This document shows positions 1 through 13,900 of a stretch of DNA of 64,000 bases, piece after piece. The notes under the pieces were generated by a model that ran no database searches, had not been told where the DNA came from, and worked only from the letters and a program-made list of their open reading frames with translations. Made by a program: the position numbers and the translations under genes. Origin of the DNA: Brachypodius melanocephalos (Eukaryota > Chordata > Aves > Passeriformes > Pycnonotidae); the NCBI GenBank assembly GCA_013398615.1, contig VZSR01003805.1, positions 2,124,638 to 2,188,637 of the forward strand, given 5' to 3'. Numbering within the stretch: position 1 is the first letter of the stretch; every line of letters begins with the position of its first letter.

Positions 1-3000
1 GCACAAGACACATAGGGCTTGTGTCTTCATAAATACTGGTTTAGAGAAGCACTGCTCCCAGATAGAGTTTTTTGGGGGCTACTATCACAAATGTGGCTGA
101 TAATACAAAAAATTAATCTTATTTTCTAAAATAGTATTTAAAGATCTAATATGGCTGTTTTTCCAAACCTTCACAACTGCAGCTTCATTGTTGTTGTTGC
201 TTTTAGAATGTCATATGAAGGCTCTGAGATACTGATAAAAACACCTCATGAAAAAAGGGTGTAAATTCTTACTGTGCGGCATACGTAAGGAGTCAGAAAA
301 GAACCAGATGGTGACCAGGGGGAAAAGTAGTTATTTTATCTCTTGTCCTTGTCCCCCTCATTCAGCTGAAAGGGTAAGAGTCTGGTTCCTGCTACATGCT
401 GTGAGGAGGAGCATCTGATCTATAAGGAGAGGAGTTTCTTACCTGGGAGCTCGGCTGTTCTCTTTCCTCTTCCCTTGTGATCTCTGCATACCTGGGGTAA
501 TTGAGAGAGCATCTGCAGTCTGAATTATGTCCTTCCTTAAGGGCTGCAGAGGAAGGTCAGACATTTTCTGAAGGTGCATGCAGTCAATTCCCAAAATACA
601 CCATCACTGCTGAAATCAGTGACAAAATAGGCCTTGATTTGGGAACTTAATAGTGTTTTTGCACTTATAAATGTAACTCATCTACTCCATAATACAAAAT
701 GGAGAGCTAATAGTAAAAGTTAATTACAGAATCACAGAAATTATAACTATTTTTTACTGCTTTTAAACAAAATTTTGGTCTGCATGCCAACATTCTGTAT
801 TCTCTAAAAATGTTAGCGATTCTATCATGTGACAGTGTGACTAGTAATTTAAATCCTGCAAATACTAATCTTTTTCAGATTTGAACTGTGAATTACATCT
901 TATATAAGTCCTTTCAGAAGAAATTAATACAAAGATTCTGTGGCTAAACATACTTAAGAGCTACATAGCCAAGAATCAGAAGAATTTATTCATAATGGAC
1001 CCTAATGTCCTCTAAATTTCAATTTTTTCCAATAGTTTGTCCAAATAATAGCAGTTTTGAAGAAAAGTATTTTATGCTAGTAGAAAATATGCATGCAAGA
1101 ACTACTAAATGAGAGGTAATGGGAATATATCAGGTTTTAATGATTTCTGGTTATGCTATGCTTACTTAGGGCAGAGAGAATTGAAATGATTAGCTGGTTT
1201 CTAAAGGTGTAGCCCAGAGCAGGATATGAATTATGTTGCCTACTGCCCAGCTCCTCATAATGATGACCAAGACTAGTGCAGGAGAGTTCTTGGGGTGCAG
1301 AGCCTTCATAGGCAGATATGAAAGCAGAGACAAATGGGACTCCAGAACCAAGGGTACTAATCTTAGAATCCACTTCTTGAAAAATGACAATCACCAGCTA
1401 TGCTTAAATTTAAAGAGAGTATTTATCACTCCTATTGCGACTACTCATTGATTTCATTGCAAAGCAATTAAATGTTTTTGTGGTTTATGAAGTTTTGCTG
1501 TGTACTGTCTTTAACTATTTGGATTGCTGACAACTGGAAAAAAAACTAGAGCTATTTTATTGCTATAAAAAAGATTATTTGATTTTTGGAAGAGAAGAAT
1601 ATTAATTGAGAGATTCTTTCTGACTATAAGTAAGAAGCACTGTTTGAAATTCAGAGGAAAGATCATTAATAAGAAACAAAGGGCAGAGAACAAAGACAAA
1701 TTCTGATTTATCACAAAGTTTAGACCATTTTTGGTTTTTCCAGCTAATCTATAATGAAATAACAGTTACAAGTATTTAAAATGCCACTAACTACAGATGA
1801 TATTATGATGTAAACAAGTATCACCTTCCATATCCATTTTCAGAAACCTAAACTTTATCTTATGAAATAAAGATTGATTTTTTTGTTTACAAACAAATAA
1901 AAGATAGGTTAGAATTTGAATATGTTCATTTACTAGTTTATCTTTCCTCATTTAGACTGTTTCCTTGCCTATTTAAGCAGAAAGCTGTGCAAATGAGAAG
2001 TTGGGAGGGTTTTTTGCTAAATATAGTGGTGTTAGTAGTAGTAGTAGCTTTATGGGTTGTGTTCTAGTATCTAAGCCTGTGAGCTACACATTGTGGACAT
2101 CTTACAAGGTGTCATTTAATAACTGAAAAATTGAATTTCCCAGAAGTTCAGGAGTAAATCAAAAATCCTCTTCAAATTAATAAGATGTATACATACTTCT
2201 TATATACAATGCACTCTTTTACCTTTTCTAGGCTAAATAGTTTCATACATAACAGGAAGATGGAAAAAAAATCTAAACAAACAGAATTCTAGTTTTATTT
2301 TACTTGGTTCACAGATTTTTTTTCTGCTTTTGTAACTGTTTTATAAATACATTTTTCCTGAGTGGCAAATCCCTGAAAAATCTATTTCACCAAAGCACAT
2401 TTTAACTTAACTACAAGACAGCCTTTATCATAAAGATGTAGAGTTTGGGCCAGAGTTAACCTAAATGGACAGACAGCACACTGCATGAAAGTGAAGACCA
2501 GAAAGATATCAATCAGGATTTCTTGGGGCTTCATTCAGTACCCACCTCCTACATCACAATAAATTATAGCTACATCTGAATGGGCAGTCAGTATACTTAG
2601 TATTTTCTCTGGCAGATCAGAGAATTCTAGATAAACTACAGATCATATTTAACCATCCTTTCAGAGGAAAAAAGAATATTCAGTTGTGTTCTGGCTGCAC
2701 CTAAATACACTGGATGTAGCGTGGTAGAAACTTAACCAAAAAATGTGAATAGAGAATAATTAAATAATTAAGGAAACTAGATTGAAAATAAAAGCAGGAA
2801 TAGGAACCTAACTACACAGAAATAACTGTCCATTTGGGCCAGACCTATAGTAGGTGGACATTGGCATAAATAAATCCACAAGAGTTTATATTTAATCTCT
2901 AGCTCTTAACTTCATTAGTCAGTGGCAAGGCAGTTAGCACATTTAAAAGGAAATAAACTTGGGAGGTGTATTTTATGTGAAGGCTCATCAATTCCAGAGT

Positions 3001-4827
3001 TTGCAGAGAAAATAATATTTTTAAGCAGCCTTCACAAAATGCAATCCTGTAGCAGTTACAACACACTAACCCTTCAAATTGTGGAAGAGCTGCACCCTGC
3101 AGGGATGCCAAAGACAAGCACACACCTTCATGTTGCTACTTGTAGAAGAAGCTCGTTGCAAAGCACCCTGCAATCCTCACTGTGATGAATTCACTAACTT
3201 TAAAGGGAAAAAAAAAGATTTACTTACTCCAACAAGCTTTCATATTCATGGTTTGATGGAAGGAGCAGACTAAAGTCTCAAAGAGTGATCCAAGACAGTT
3301 GGTCACAGGTGAGGAAATTATCAATTACTCCAGGCTTAAGTCTACAAACAAGATTTAGTGCTGTCATTCTCATTTAAATCCTGCAAAGTTAGCTTGTAGC
3401 TTAAGAACTATGGACAGATTCAGACATCATTTGTCTGATGATTTGTGCCTAAGGTAAATGTACTGAGACAGTGCATGCTTTGGAAGGTGGTGCTGTACAG
3501 CAGGAAGACCTGACCTCTCCTACATCTCAAGCCAGGTATACTTCTGAGGCAGAGGCTATGGAGTCAGATGTGGATAGACTTGGGAACCTCTAGTCCTTGC
3601 TTTCCCTTTAACTGCAGTGGGCAGGATTTGGACAGTGTTTAGACCGCAGTAAAAAATAACATTTTAGTGCATACAAAGTTCTTTCTTGAAATTGTGGTCA
3701 CTAAATTGTGTGCACTTTAGCATTGTCTGTGCACATGAACCATGAAGAATGCCCTGGTGACACCAAGCAGGGGTCTTGGAACTGCTGCTATTTAATCCAA
3801 AAGTCGGTTTGCATCAGCCTTTTCCAGCCTCTGGCACTCCTAACCATTCAAATATTACATTCTAGAACTAACAGCTTTACTAGAGTCATTAACATTTTCA
3901 TAGGGCTCCTGAAAACATCAAATTAATTTTATATATTTGTTAAATTCTATGATCTGTAACATGTGTAATCTGTATTTGATAACACAAACTCTTTCAATAA
4001 TTATATGCCTTCAATTTTGCAGACTTAGTAAAAACCAAAACTGTAAATGCAGCATGATATTTTTGTATATCATGAAGATTTGAATATGCCTGCAAATTTT
4101 ATAGAATAAACAAAAGTCAGAAAAAAAACCCCAAAACCAAGTTCCAGTTAGAATATTTGCCTATATGAAACAGTCATGGCAACTATTCAGAGTTTTATTG
4201 CCATTTGCTTGAAGTTATTCCTTTATATCAGCTGCCAGCCTGGTAGTCTGGGCCAAGTAAAAAAAAATAGGGTTGGATACCTGTCATTCTGTCAGGCCCT
4301 TATGTAGGCCTGGTATAAAATACCAGGCGTGGTGCCAGTAGCTCTGTAGTGGGTAGCAGAAATTTTAAAAATCACTGATGCAACTCCTGTAAATAATGGG
4401 TTTGTTTACAAACTCCATGCCTGAAGGTACACTTACGGACCAGTGTCACAAATGTTCTACCTCTGTTTCTGGAATTTTTGCAGCATGTTAGGACCAGCTC
4501 TGGTAACTAAAAAGCAGTGAGAGCCTTTTCACGGACCTCAGTGGAAAATGGATGAGGCCTGAAGTAAGGTGAACAACTGTCTGCTAGTGAATATGCCCAA
4601 AAGCAAAACAAAGAATGGCGTGTTCATTTTCCCAAGCTCAGAAATTATATTTACAAGACACTTTCAGCTGGGAGAATGGACCTCTGTTGAAATACTGAAT
4701 TAAAACATTTTCAGGCAATATGCTTTTCCTTCTTCTCGCCAAGATGCTACTTAAGTAAAACAGAGGTAAAGATACCCACTCATGTAGGTGCTGTTCGGAG
4801 AGCACCTCGTTTGTAAAGAACGGATTG
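1..4827. other. AT-rich intergenic sequence, no gene recognised
   Basis: No open frame here has recognisable protein similarity. A short (TAG)n run lies near 2033-2047 and a perfect 9-bp hairpin at 4308-4328. Two minus-strand segments, 443-491 and 3228-3269, are flanked by good splice acceptors and donors and stay open in one frame; they are treated as findings because short pseudo-exons are common by chance. In mammals I recall VEZT upstream of METAP2, but I could not recognise any vezatin coding sequence. Confidence 0.6.
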
Positions 4828-4993
4828 ACAAGAGAAGCTGTGGATGTCCCGTTCCTGGGACAGTCCAAGACCGGGCTGGATGGGACCCTGAGTAACCTGG
4901 TCTAGTGGAAGGTGTCCCTGCCCATGGCAGGAGGGTTGGAACTCAATGGTTTTTAAGATTCCCTCTGATTCCAACAATTCTCTGATTCTATGG
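4828..4993 (+). mobile_element. CR1 LINE 3' end fragment
   Basis: The segment reads like the last ~160 bp of an avian CR1 retrotransposon in sense orientation: a 'gctgtggatgtcccgttcc' type start, then 'cccatggcaggagggttgg', ending in the family's 'attctctgattctatgg' tail. It is 5' truncated, as most CR1 copies are. The first positions are approximate. Confidence 0.9.
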
Positions 4994-7900
4994 TACGCTA
5001 AAGAAATACAAGCATCATGTTTCCTGCAATTAAGACACCTCAGAGAGAACAGAAGATGTGAAATTGAAAAAAAAAAAAAAAAAAAAAACCAAAAAAACCC
5101 AACAAGTTAAGAACAACAGCAAGAAAAGTCAAGCAATAAATATTACCTGTGCTATACCTGGCTGGGCACGCCTGCCATCCCAAGGATTTTCCATTCTCTG
5201 ACCATTCATTTTTATTAGTCATCAGGCCTCCTTCCTGATTACACATCCCTGTTACGCTGTTGCTGTAAGCAAGCAGAAGTACGAAACCTGTTTTTCCTGG
5301 TGTGTTTCAGTGAAGCCAACACAATCCAAGAAGCTCTCTTTGATCTATGAGTCCTTAATTAAAGAGCCACTTTGCATATCTGCTCCTTCATCTGACTTTT
5401 CTCATGGTCCAGGCCTGTGAGGCAGGTATAAATCTTTATCCCTGTGATATAGACTAGAGTTGGTTTAAATTCTTGGTTTAGTAATTCAAATTAAAAATTA
5501 ACTGGTGTTAAATGCTCTGATATTAATGCCATTTCCAGTTACTAGTACATTCCTAGGAGTTCTAAAACACTTCAAATTTTATTGTAAAATTTAAAGAAAG
5601 AAAAAATAAGGTCAAATAGCATGTAGATGTCATGCATGTATGAGCCCTCAGTTGACCATTTTGGGAACATTTTTATGTCTCTATATTTAATATTTATTAA
5701 GAATAACATGAATGCTGATAACATTATCCAAATAAAAAATACTGATGTTCAATTTACAAGGTCTGGTGGGCCTGAATCATCAGAGGAAATCACCTGTGTG
5801 CTTGTTTTCCCATAAGAAGGGATCTGTTCTTACAGCTGCATTTGAAATTGAAACAGAGGATATAGAAAATACCAGTGTTCATCCTGCAGTTTAACAACAA
5901 ACCCCTTTAGATAGGAGACCCACTCTCAAAATGAAGAAAGCTATATAGAAGGATAAGCATCCAAACAAATCTAATTGTTTTAACAAGACTGCATAACACA
6001 AACCTGGGAGAATGAAAGAAGCAGAATGAAGATGAAAATGTAAAACTGTGAGCAACACTTTTTAAATTATTTTTCATAAAACAGGCATCTACTAAGGTCT
6101 CAAAAAGATAATTATAGTCTTAATTTCTATCCTTATTAAAACAGACTTGAAAAAGGAGCTGGAAGAGACTTACAGAAGTCAGATGCATTTAATTAGAGGA
6201 GACAAACAATTGCAAGTATTTAGTGGTGGTGACCCACAAATATCTCAGTTCCTTGTATGTAAACTTTCCGGGGTTAGGTCAGTAGCCCCACTCTCTCCAT
6301 AGTTATGCCAATTATTTTTAACATGAAAAATCATAACTATGATTGAACAATACATAGAACAAATAGCATTTCATCAGTTCTTTTTATGACCTATATCATC
6401 CATTGTGCCTCACTGCATTGTGAGGCACTAAAAAGTGGCGAAGGAGGCAAGAGTGTGCCTGCAATTTGTCTCCATGAAATATCCACCTGCAGCTCATGTC
6501 ATGTATTCCAGGCACCCAGAAGGCTAGCTCCCAACTGCCTGCTGGTCTCCTTTGTATATTTAAATTTTCTAGTAAGTCAAAGTGCATCCTGTCCTCACAA
6601 CAAAAGGGAAGTTCAATTTTCAAAGCAATTTCCATCTAGCTTAGCAATTTAGATAACATAGTACTTTGCAGCTGCTTGAAAAAATGGTGGCATTTGACTC
6701 CTAGAAGGGACTTGTAAAGGGGACAAGGTCCTTCACATCCATGTTTTGTCACCTCCACCTGACTTGCACACAAGATAGAAGTGGTGTTTTTCCTCTTCCC
6801 TAGTCAATACCCTCCAAACTCTCAATAGACTATTCATCTGTCTCAGCAAAATTCTGGCCATCAAAGACTGTGCCCAATTTAATGTTTTTGAATGAAGAGG
6901 GTAGATGGAAAAACAATCAACCAAAATAAACCCAGCCCATTGTTAGACACCCAAATAAGATATGACTCCAGGCAGCAGAAAAAAAAAGTTGGGTTGCACA
7001 ACATATCACCTCTCTCAGGTCCATCATTGTTCTCATTGTTCACATCCTTTTATAGATTCCTGTTCTCTGCACTAATTTGCAGTTTCAAGGAAGCTCATAG
7101 TGCACCTCCCTGCCTGCTAGAAAGATAAATACTGCCATGTCCAAAAGGGGTGCAAGTTCCAACTATAATGAGACCTGGATGAGAGCTAAATATGCTGGTA
7201 TAGAAACGCCCCCTTGGAAGTTTGCAGATGTTTGGCAAACAGCAAAATGCTCAGAGGACAGCTAAAATGAGTCAAGGAGTTATTATTCTATAGTTTTATG
7301 GCTTCTGTTACATGCCTCTGCAGAGAACACAGGAATTAGCACTCTCTATCAGCTCTGTGTCCTGGGTATTGGGTCCAGGTGCATACGGATAAGTGAAGCC
7401 ACTAACCCGGTCACGTCCTTCCTTGAACAAGCAGGTTGGGAGGAATGGAAGATGATCACAGCTCTCAGTACAAAATCCACCCACCTGACTAAGCACAAAC
7501 TGCTGATCTCCCAATTCCCCCCACAGCAGTATCAGCCTTAAGGGGCAGATCCCTGTTTTGTTTCATTAATGACCTTTCCTTAAGACCTCTCTACAGGGAA
7601 TTATGATTGTGTTTCACATGAGAATCCTGAGGAGCTTTTAAAACATTGATGGTAAATATTATTAAATACATTAGTCTCAGATAGAAAGGATCTAGTAAGA
7701 TGTCCAAGATCATGTAAGTTGCCTGTGGTTAAGCTGGCACCAGAAATGACCACACTGACCCACACACGTACACAGCAGAGATCCTTTGACTGTAAGGAGC
7801 AGTCAACTTTGAAAGTCTATCTGGTATTTTTACTTCATCTTCACCATCTTGTATTCCATATACCTGTTGTGCAGATCTTCATTGCTATCACTTACTTCAT

Positions 7901-10900
7901 CCTTCTGAGAAAGAACAATAATTTAAATATTTTTAAATTTCTTTATCTAACAGACAAATTTATATCTATTTCAGTACCATGACTGATCTTGAGAAGGAAG
8001 CAGAGAGAGTTTGAGGCTGGCTACACTAACTCAAACCTAAGACATTTATTTAGTCCTGCCTTTGGCTGACATCCTTTTCAATCAGACACTCTGTGCACTG
8101 TTCTACATGTATATATGAGCACATGCCTCCAGTACTTTTATCTGTTAGTCCTGAAACAGTTATAAAAATGTTCAGGTCATCACAGTAGCATTATGGAAAC
8201 AAAACCATTAAAGAAAAAATTAGCACAGAAGCTAGTCAATTCTGAGGTAAGCTAATTAGGTAAAACATCAGCTGATAAAAATCAAAGTAATGTTATTTCT
8301 TCAAGCCAATCTTCTTGCTGTTCCAATTTTGCCATAAAATAATGCTCAGTATAAGCTTTTTGCTGACCAGGCTAAGCATAAATATTTAAGAACACTAAGC
8401 CAACTCTCAAGGCACTAACACAGGAATGTGGTGACAGCATCAGTGTATAGCAGTATCAGAAGCAGCATTTTACTTCCAACCTGATGGACCAACAGCGTCT
8501 GCAAATCCTTGCAAACATGCTCGGGTCCTGTGAAAGGGAATACTTTGCTTGTAGGGAGACCTCATGATCTATTTGTGCCATAAAAGTTATCTTCAACTAG
8601 ATGATTAAATCAGCTGATTTCAGAGCTTTGGGGAACATGGTAATATGGAAGACCCCAGAGCAGCTGCACCACAGAAAGTCTCAGGTGTTCTCAGTGTTTG
8701 GATGAGCTCTCTGCCCTTCTTATAACAATTGCAGGCCAGGATCCAGAATCCATGAGGGTAAATACATTTCAGAGAGTTCTCTAAAACAGGCAGTTCTAAG
8801 ACATGGTATGTATCATAGGTGGGAAGACAGCAGCGCTCATTTAAATAATCAGAAAATATGACATTTCCTGTGTAAGCCCCAAACAATAAGCTTTTTTGTT
8901 GCTCTTCTTTTTCTTCGCTTTCAAACACATTACATAGCAATTGGAAGGTGACATACAGAGGCCAGCCAAAAAATGTGAACTCCATGTTTTGCTGCAGCAT
9001 CAATTTTACTGGACTTCGGGCTACTCAGTTCCCTAAGGAGTCAAGTAGTGATAATAATCCCTTCCATGAGGAATAATATGCCAGTGTACTATACTATATT
9101 ACACATTAGCATATACAACACATAGCATGTATACTTCACACATGGAAAACTGTTTGATTTTATACAGCCACTTACTACTAAACCTATTATTATGAATGGT
9201 GATTTTTCACATAAGATTAAATCTGAATATGCTTATAATTTTGCCAGTGTACAGGAACTGTCAGTTTAATAGTAAGATATAACAGTAGAAATTCAGAAAC
9301 TGTGCTGCAGATACAAAATTATACAAGTGAACTTTAATAACTTGTAAGTAATTAATACTTACAATTACTTATCAGCAAAGATTTTTTTCATTTAAAGCTA
9401 GCCTGCTTTATAAATGTCAATGTTTCTTCCTTGGAGAATTGGTCAGGCAGTGTAAATCTTAACAATCCTGATACCTTCTCCATTCCTTGATACTGTTTAA
9501 GCACTCTAGTTGGTAATCAGAGAATGGCCGATGTATTTGGAAGCTACCATACATTTTAAACACTTAGCCAGTTCTGTATGGGGATCCTCCACGGTGTTAG
9601 GGCTATCTTGTACTATGATAGAAGGCTTAAATATAAGCAGCATGAAGTAGTCTAGAGCCTGTCCTGTAAGGCAACTGTGGTTGTAGCTGCAGCATGGCAG
9701 GTATATTTTCCTTAGTAAACTATTCAGAAACAAGAACTTAGTGGGTAGACACAAGAAATCCATTACCTGCTGCTGAGCATTCCCTTTACCAAATTAAGTA
9801 AATAAACCTGTGATGACAGACCAAGCAAATGGGAGCTCCCAAGAGCCAGGAAAGAGTATGGACAGGTCAGTGGAAGCTGGTTGTCTCGACTCTGTAGGTG
9901 TTCATGTGTGATTAGGAAAACTCCAAGAGCTGCCACACTATGCAGTGCACTGGCAGATACACTGGCAGAGTGCTGAAAGGAAGTGTACACAATCTTGAGA
10001 TCACTGACACAGAAGAGCGAGAGGCTGCCTATGAGCACAAGAGCTAAGGGTAAAATCAATACTCATGCAAACTTAACAGCTCAGAGACACCAAGAGCATG
10101 CAACTCTACACCAGAGCATTTCAGAAATGCTTTGTTACAGCCAGAAGGAAGTGGATGCCACATTTTCAGAAAGCAACAGAAGAGATGCTATCATTTCATT
10201 CAGTGCCCATTTATTTGGTTATGGAGCTGGTTCTCCATGCTAGGATGCTGGATGTCTCTGCAGCACTTTTAACCTTCACCAGCCAAGGAATTTCAGTTCT
10301 GCAGCCCCAGTGGCACCTGACCAACTTCATGGCCAGCATTAGGAAGAAAATGAACAAATGCTTTTTTTTTTTCTTTTTTTTTCTTTTTTTTTTTAACATG
10401 GCAATGTCCTTAAAGACATCAACAGATCAGTGCAGAGTAAGCAATTCTTCCCTTCAGATCATCAAATCTGTCCATGTTTTAGGCAGAACTGATATAATGC
10501 CTTGTGAAGAACTTTTCAATTAGTCCATTAGTTCTCCCATTCAAAGCAAAAGTGGAATTATGTCAAATACATGGAATCAGATGGTTTCCAGTAGGAAAAG
10601 GCTTAATATAATATCTGAAAGCAGTTAGTCACCCTGTATTCTACTAGCAAAGAGTAGTGGATCTGCAGATTTGTAGAAAACCTTGTTGGTAAATGATCAG
10701 AGACAATCAGAGAAAGACTGGATATTTTAAGAAAGATTATATCCAAAAATCAAGGAGAGTGATTGTTTGACAATTTCTCTCTTAGGCTAATCCATACTTC
10801 AATTAAATCAGACATTCAGAGTAGCTGTTCAGTACTGCATAATTCTAACCACCTCTGCTAAGAGCAATATAACTCTTACCTCTTTCTTCACTGATGTTGG

Positions 10901-13900
10901 ATGAGAGTGAGAAGCTGATTGTGATGGGTGCCTGACTGGCATCAATTCGCACAGCAGGAGCTAGACAGGAAGTAAACAGATTGCAGTGCTTAGGATCATA
11001 CATTGAAGGGTGAGTCTGCTTTCAGAAACATAAACCCAAAAGGTTTTTTTGGTTTTGGGGGTTGTCTTTGTTTTGTTGGGTTTTTTTTTAAAGAGGAGGA
11101 CTGCAGTAGCACCTAGACAGCTAGAATGGGCTTGACCCCGATGTATGGTTCTGCACTGAGGATTATTTACACTTGCTCTGAATGAAATGCTCTGGATGCA
11201 AATATTTTTGCTGGCGCAATATGTTATGACTCTATCACTCACCTTGAAAGAGGAGGCTAAAAATGCTTTGATAAATGGTTTGAAACACTGCCCAGTTTCA
11301 CTGGCTTTGTTCTTCTAAGTGTTTGTACCTCTTGCTTCAGCTGCAAAGTTATTTCATCATGTCCTAAAACACTGCTATGCAGAGAACTGCAGTATAACAA
11401 GCTACAAAGTGGAGCATGTTGGTCGAATCAGCCAGCTGAGAGTGTAGACTTAACAGAAAGTGCTTTCTACCCTTTGGAGGCCAAACATTACAACACAGCA
11501 CATTTACACAGCATGACCTTACCTTTACTTCTGAGAGATGTGTTTGGTGCTGTCTCATGTTTTCTTTTTCCATTTATAGTGCAGGCTGGTAAAGCAAAGC
11601 TTTTCTTGCATTGTTCTCTTCTCATTCTTCTCTTCCAAATGTTGTACATTTGGATTCAAGAGCACCACTTTCAACATCCTCTGAGACTTGCCTCACCTGG
11701 ATCCCACAGTTTTGTAAACTAGTGACTTCTGGGGCTAATTATGGTAATCAATCCCCTCACTGAGTTCTCTCCAGCTACAGGTTAGCATGTTACCAGTCTA
11801 ACACCCAGCAAGGAGCTGCAACTTCTCTCCAAGTTCCTGCAACATGCTGGCAGCCACAGACTTATTCAGTATGCTCAGTGGTGAGCTCTCATCTCCCTGT
11901 GGGATCAAAGATGTTGGGCAGATCCTTGGGTTTGAGACCTCCACAGTGGTTTCACACAGGGACACGTCATAAAACTGGATATTTTTCTTTTCTTGTATGA
12001 CTCTTTAAGAAAGCATCTTCATGCCTTTCTGTATGCTCCTCTGTACAGATGACACTCCTGCCTTGAATTGGGCTGAGGAGAAAAAAAATCTTGTATTATT
12101 CAGTGAGACCAGTACCAGTTGAAAACCCCAGAAAACAGACCGGTTATCTCTGCTGCCACAATCATATGTGAACAGGCTGGCAGAATGCCCTGACACAGCT
12201 GAGACTGAGCCACATTTCCTCCCAAGGAAGACACTCCTAGATCAAGTTTAGGAACACCTGTGCAGAGCAGCATGAGGAGATTTAGTGCAGCCAGTGCTAA
12301 ACCAGGATCCTTGCACTGACAGTGTACGCTTTGGTCTACACCTGCTGAAGTACAACACAATGTAATTTAACATGGTTATTGATTTCTCCTCTCCTATGTA
12401 AAATTATTTTCTCTTGCCCCAGAGAATGGTAATCAAATAAATCAAAAATCTTCCTTTCTTAGGTGTCACATGCAAAGAACTTTTCAATGTTATAAAACTC
12501 TGAGTGTCTAAAAAAGTCTTCTGCAGAAGCTACTGATTCTATCTATCCAATTTTCTGTTGGGCGCTTTTTTCCCCCCAATCTGGAAACTGTGATTTTCCA
12601 TGGTTTTGAGAGGGCCATATTTGTTATAATTAGAGGCCTGCCAATGTGGACAATTTCTTAACAATTTTTTTTTTGAGTTTTAAAATTTAAAGTACAAAGA
12701 AAGTTTACCAAGAAAAATCTTCCTCTTCAAGTCTCTAAACACAAACAAGCTTAGCTGTAACCACATGGTTACCCTTTTCAGTTTCAACTGTAGCTTTTTC
12801 ACTCTCTGAATGCACACAAATAAGTTCATACACTGAAACAATCTGGAGTAAATTTCTGAAATTCCAAAGCAAGTTTGGCAAAACAAGGTTTGTCTTTGGA
12901 ACAAAAATACCAGTTTAAAGCAAATATGATGAAATCTGAACTTAAAACCCAGTTATCCTGCAGAGTCACACCCTAGAGGAATGCTGTGAACACTGGCTCC
13001 CAGTACATTAGTCAGCAGACATGAATTTCATGACATCCACAGAGCTCTGCACCCAGCAATGTGTTATTGTTCAGTCCGAGCCAAAACAGTAGAACACAGC
13101 TATTATGTGGCATTATATAACTAGCTGTTTAAGGTTTTTAAGCTACATATATTAAACTCATGAAATGCTGACAGCAGAAATAAACATTAGGTATCACAGC
13201 TCAAGGAGGCAGAGTTAGATGTAGGACACTGTCACCTTCCCACTCCTCTCTCTCTGCTCACACTGCATGGCAGAGTGCCAGTTCTGGCCCTGTGCTTCCC
13301 CTGTCTCTCCTGCTCTGTCCTGACCACATCCACCTTGGGAGTAATTTTTGTGCCTTTCTTGAAAAAGTAGTTGACAGAAACTTCTTTGCTCCCAGCACTA
13401 ATGGTGTCACACCATCACGTGACAGTAAAACCAGAGGGAAGATGTATAGTGAAATATAAGAACAGTTCTGGTTTCTTGCCTTTCTTGTGCATTCTGGTTT
13501 TCACCTACAGCAAACTGAATGACTGTTTCCAGTTTAAGACTGGAGGAGGTGTGAAGATGAAATAAAAGACTCTCCTGGATATAAAAGAAAATACCTGGTG
13601 AAAAATATACAGGTCCTGCCTCCAGCACTGTAGCTGTAAACATTACTTCCATTACTCCCCAGAATGAAGAAGGGTTGGAGCACACAGAGGAAAGTTGTTA
13701 TGTCAGCAGGCAGTGTGGAAACTGTTAGTGCTTTTCACGCTAACAGTGAAGCTGAGAAATTACTTTCTGTGTGAGGTCTTGAAAACTTTCTTCAGATAAG
13801 AAAAGAACCTTCACTGTGTGAATGGGAATACATTAATACATCAGTGTATTGAATTATATAAAATTGAAGTTCAAAATATAACTTTCTGATAATTTAAGTT

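Noticed and set aside
10211..10523. Open frames with poly-Phe or poly-Lys near 10.3 kb
   Set aside because: They are produced by the T-rich tract at about 10362-10395.
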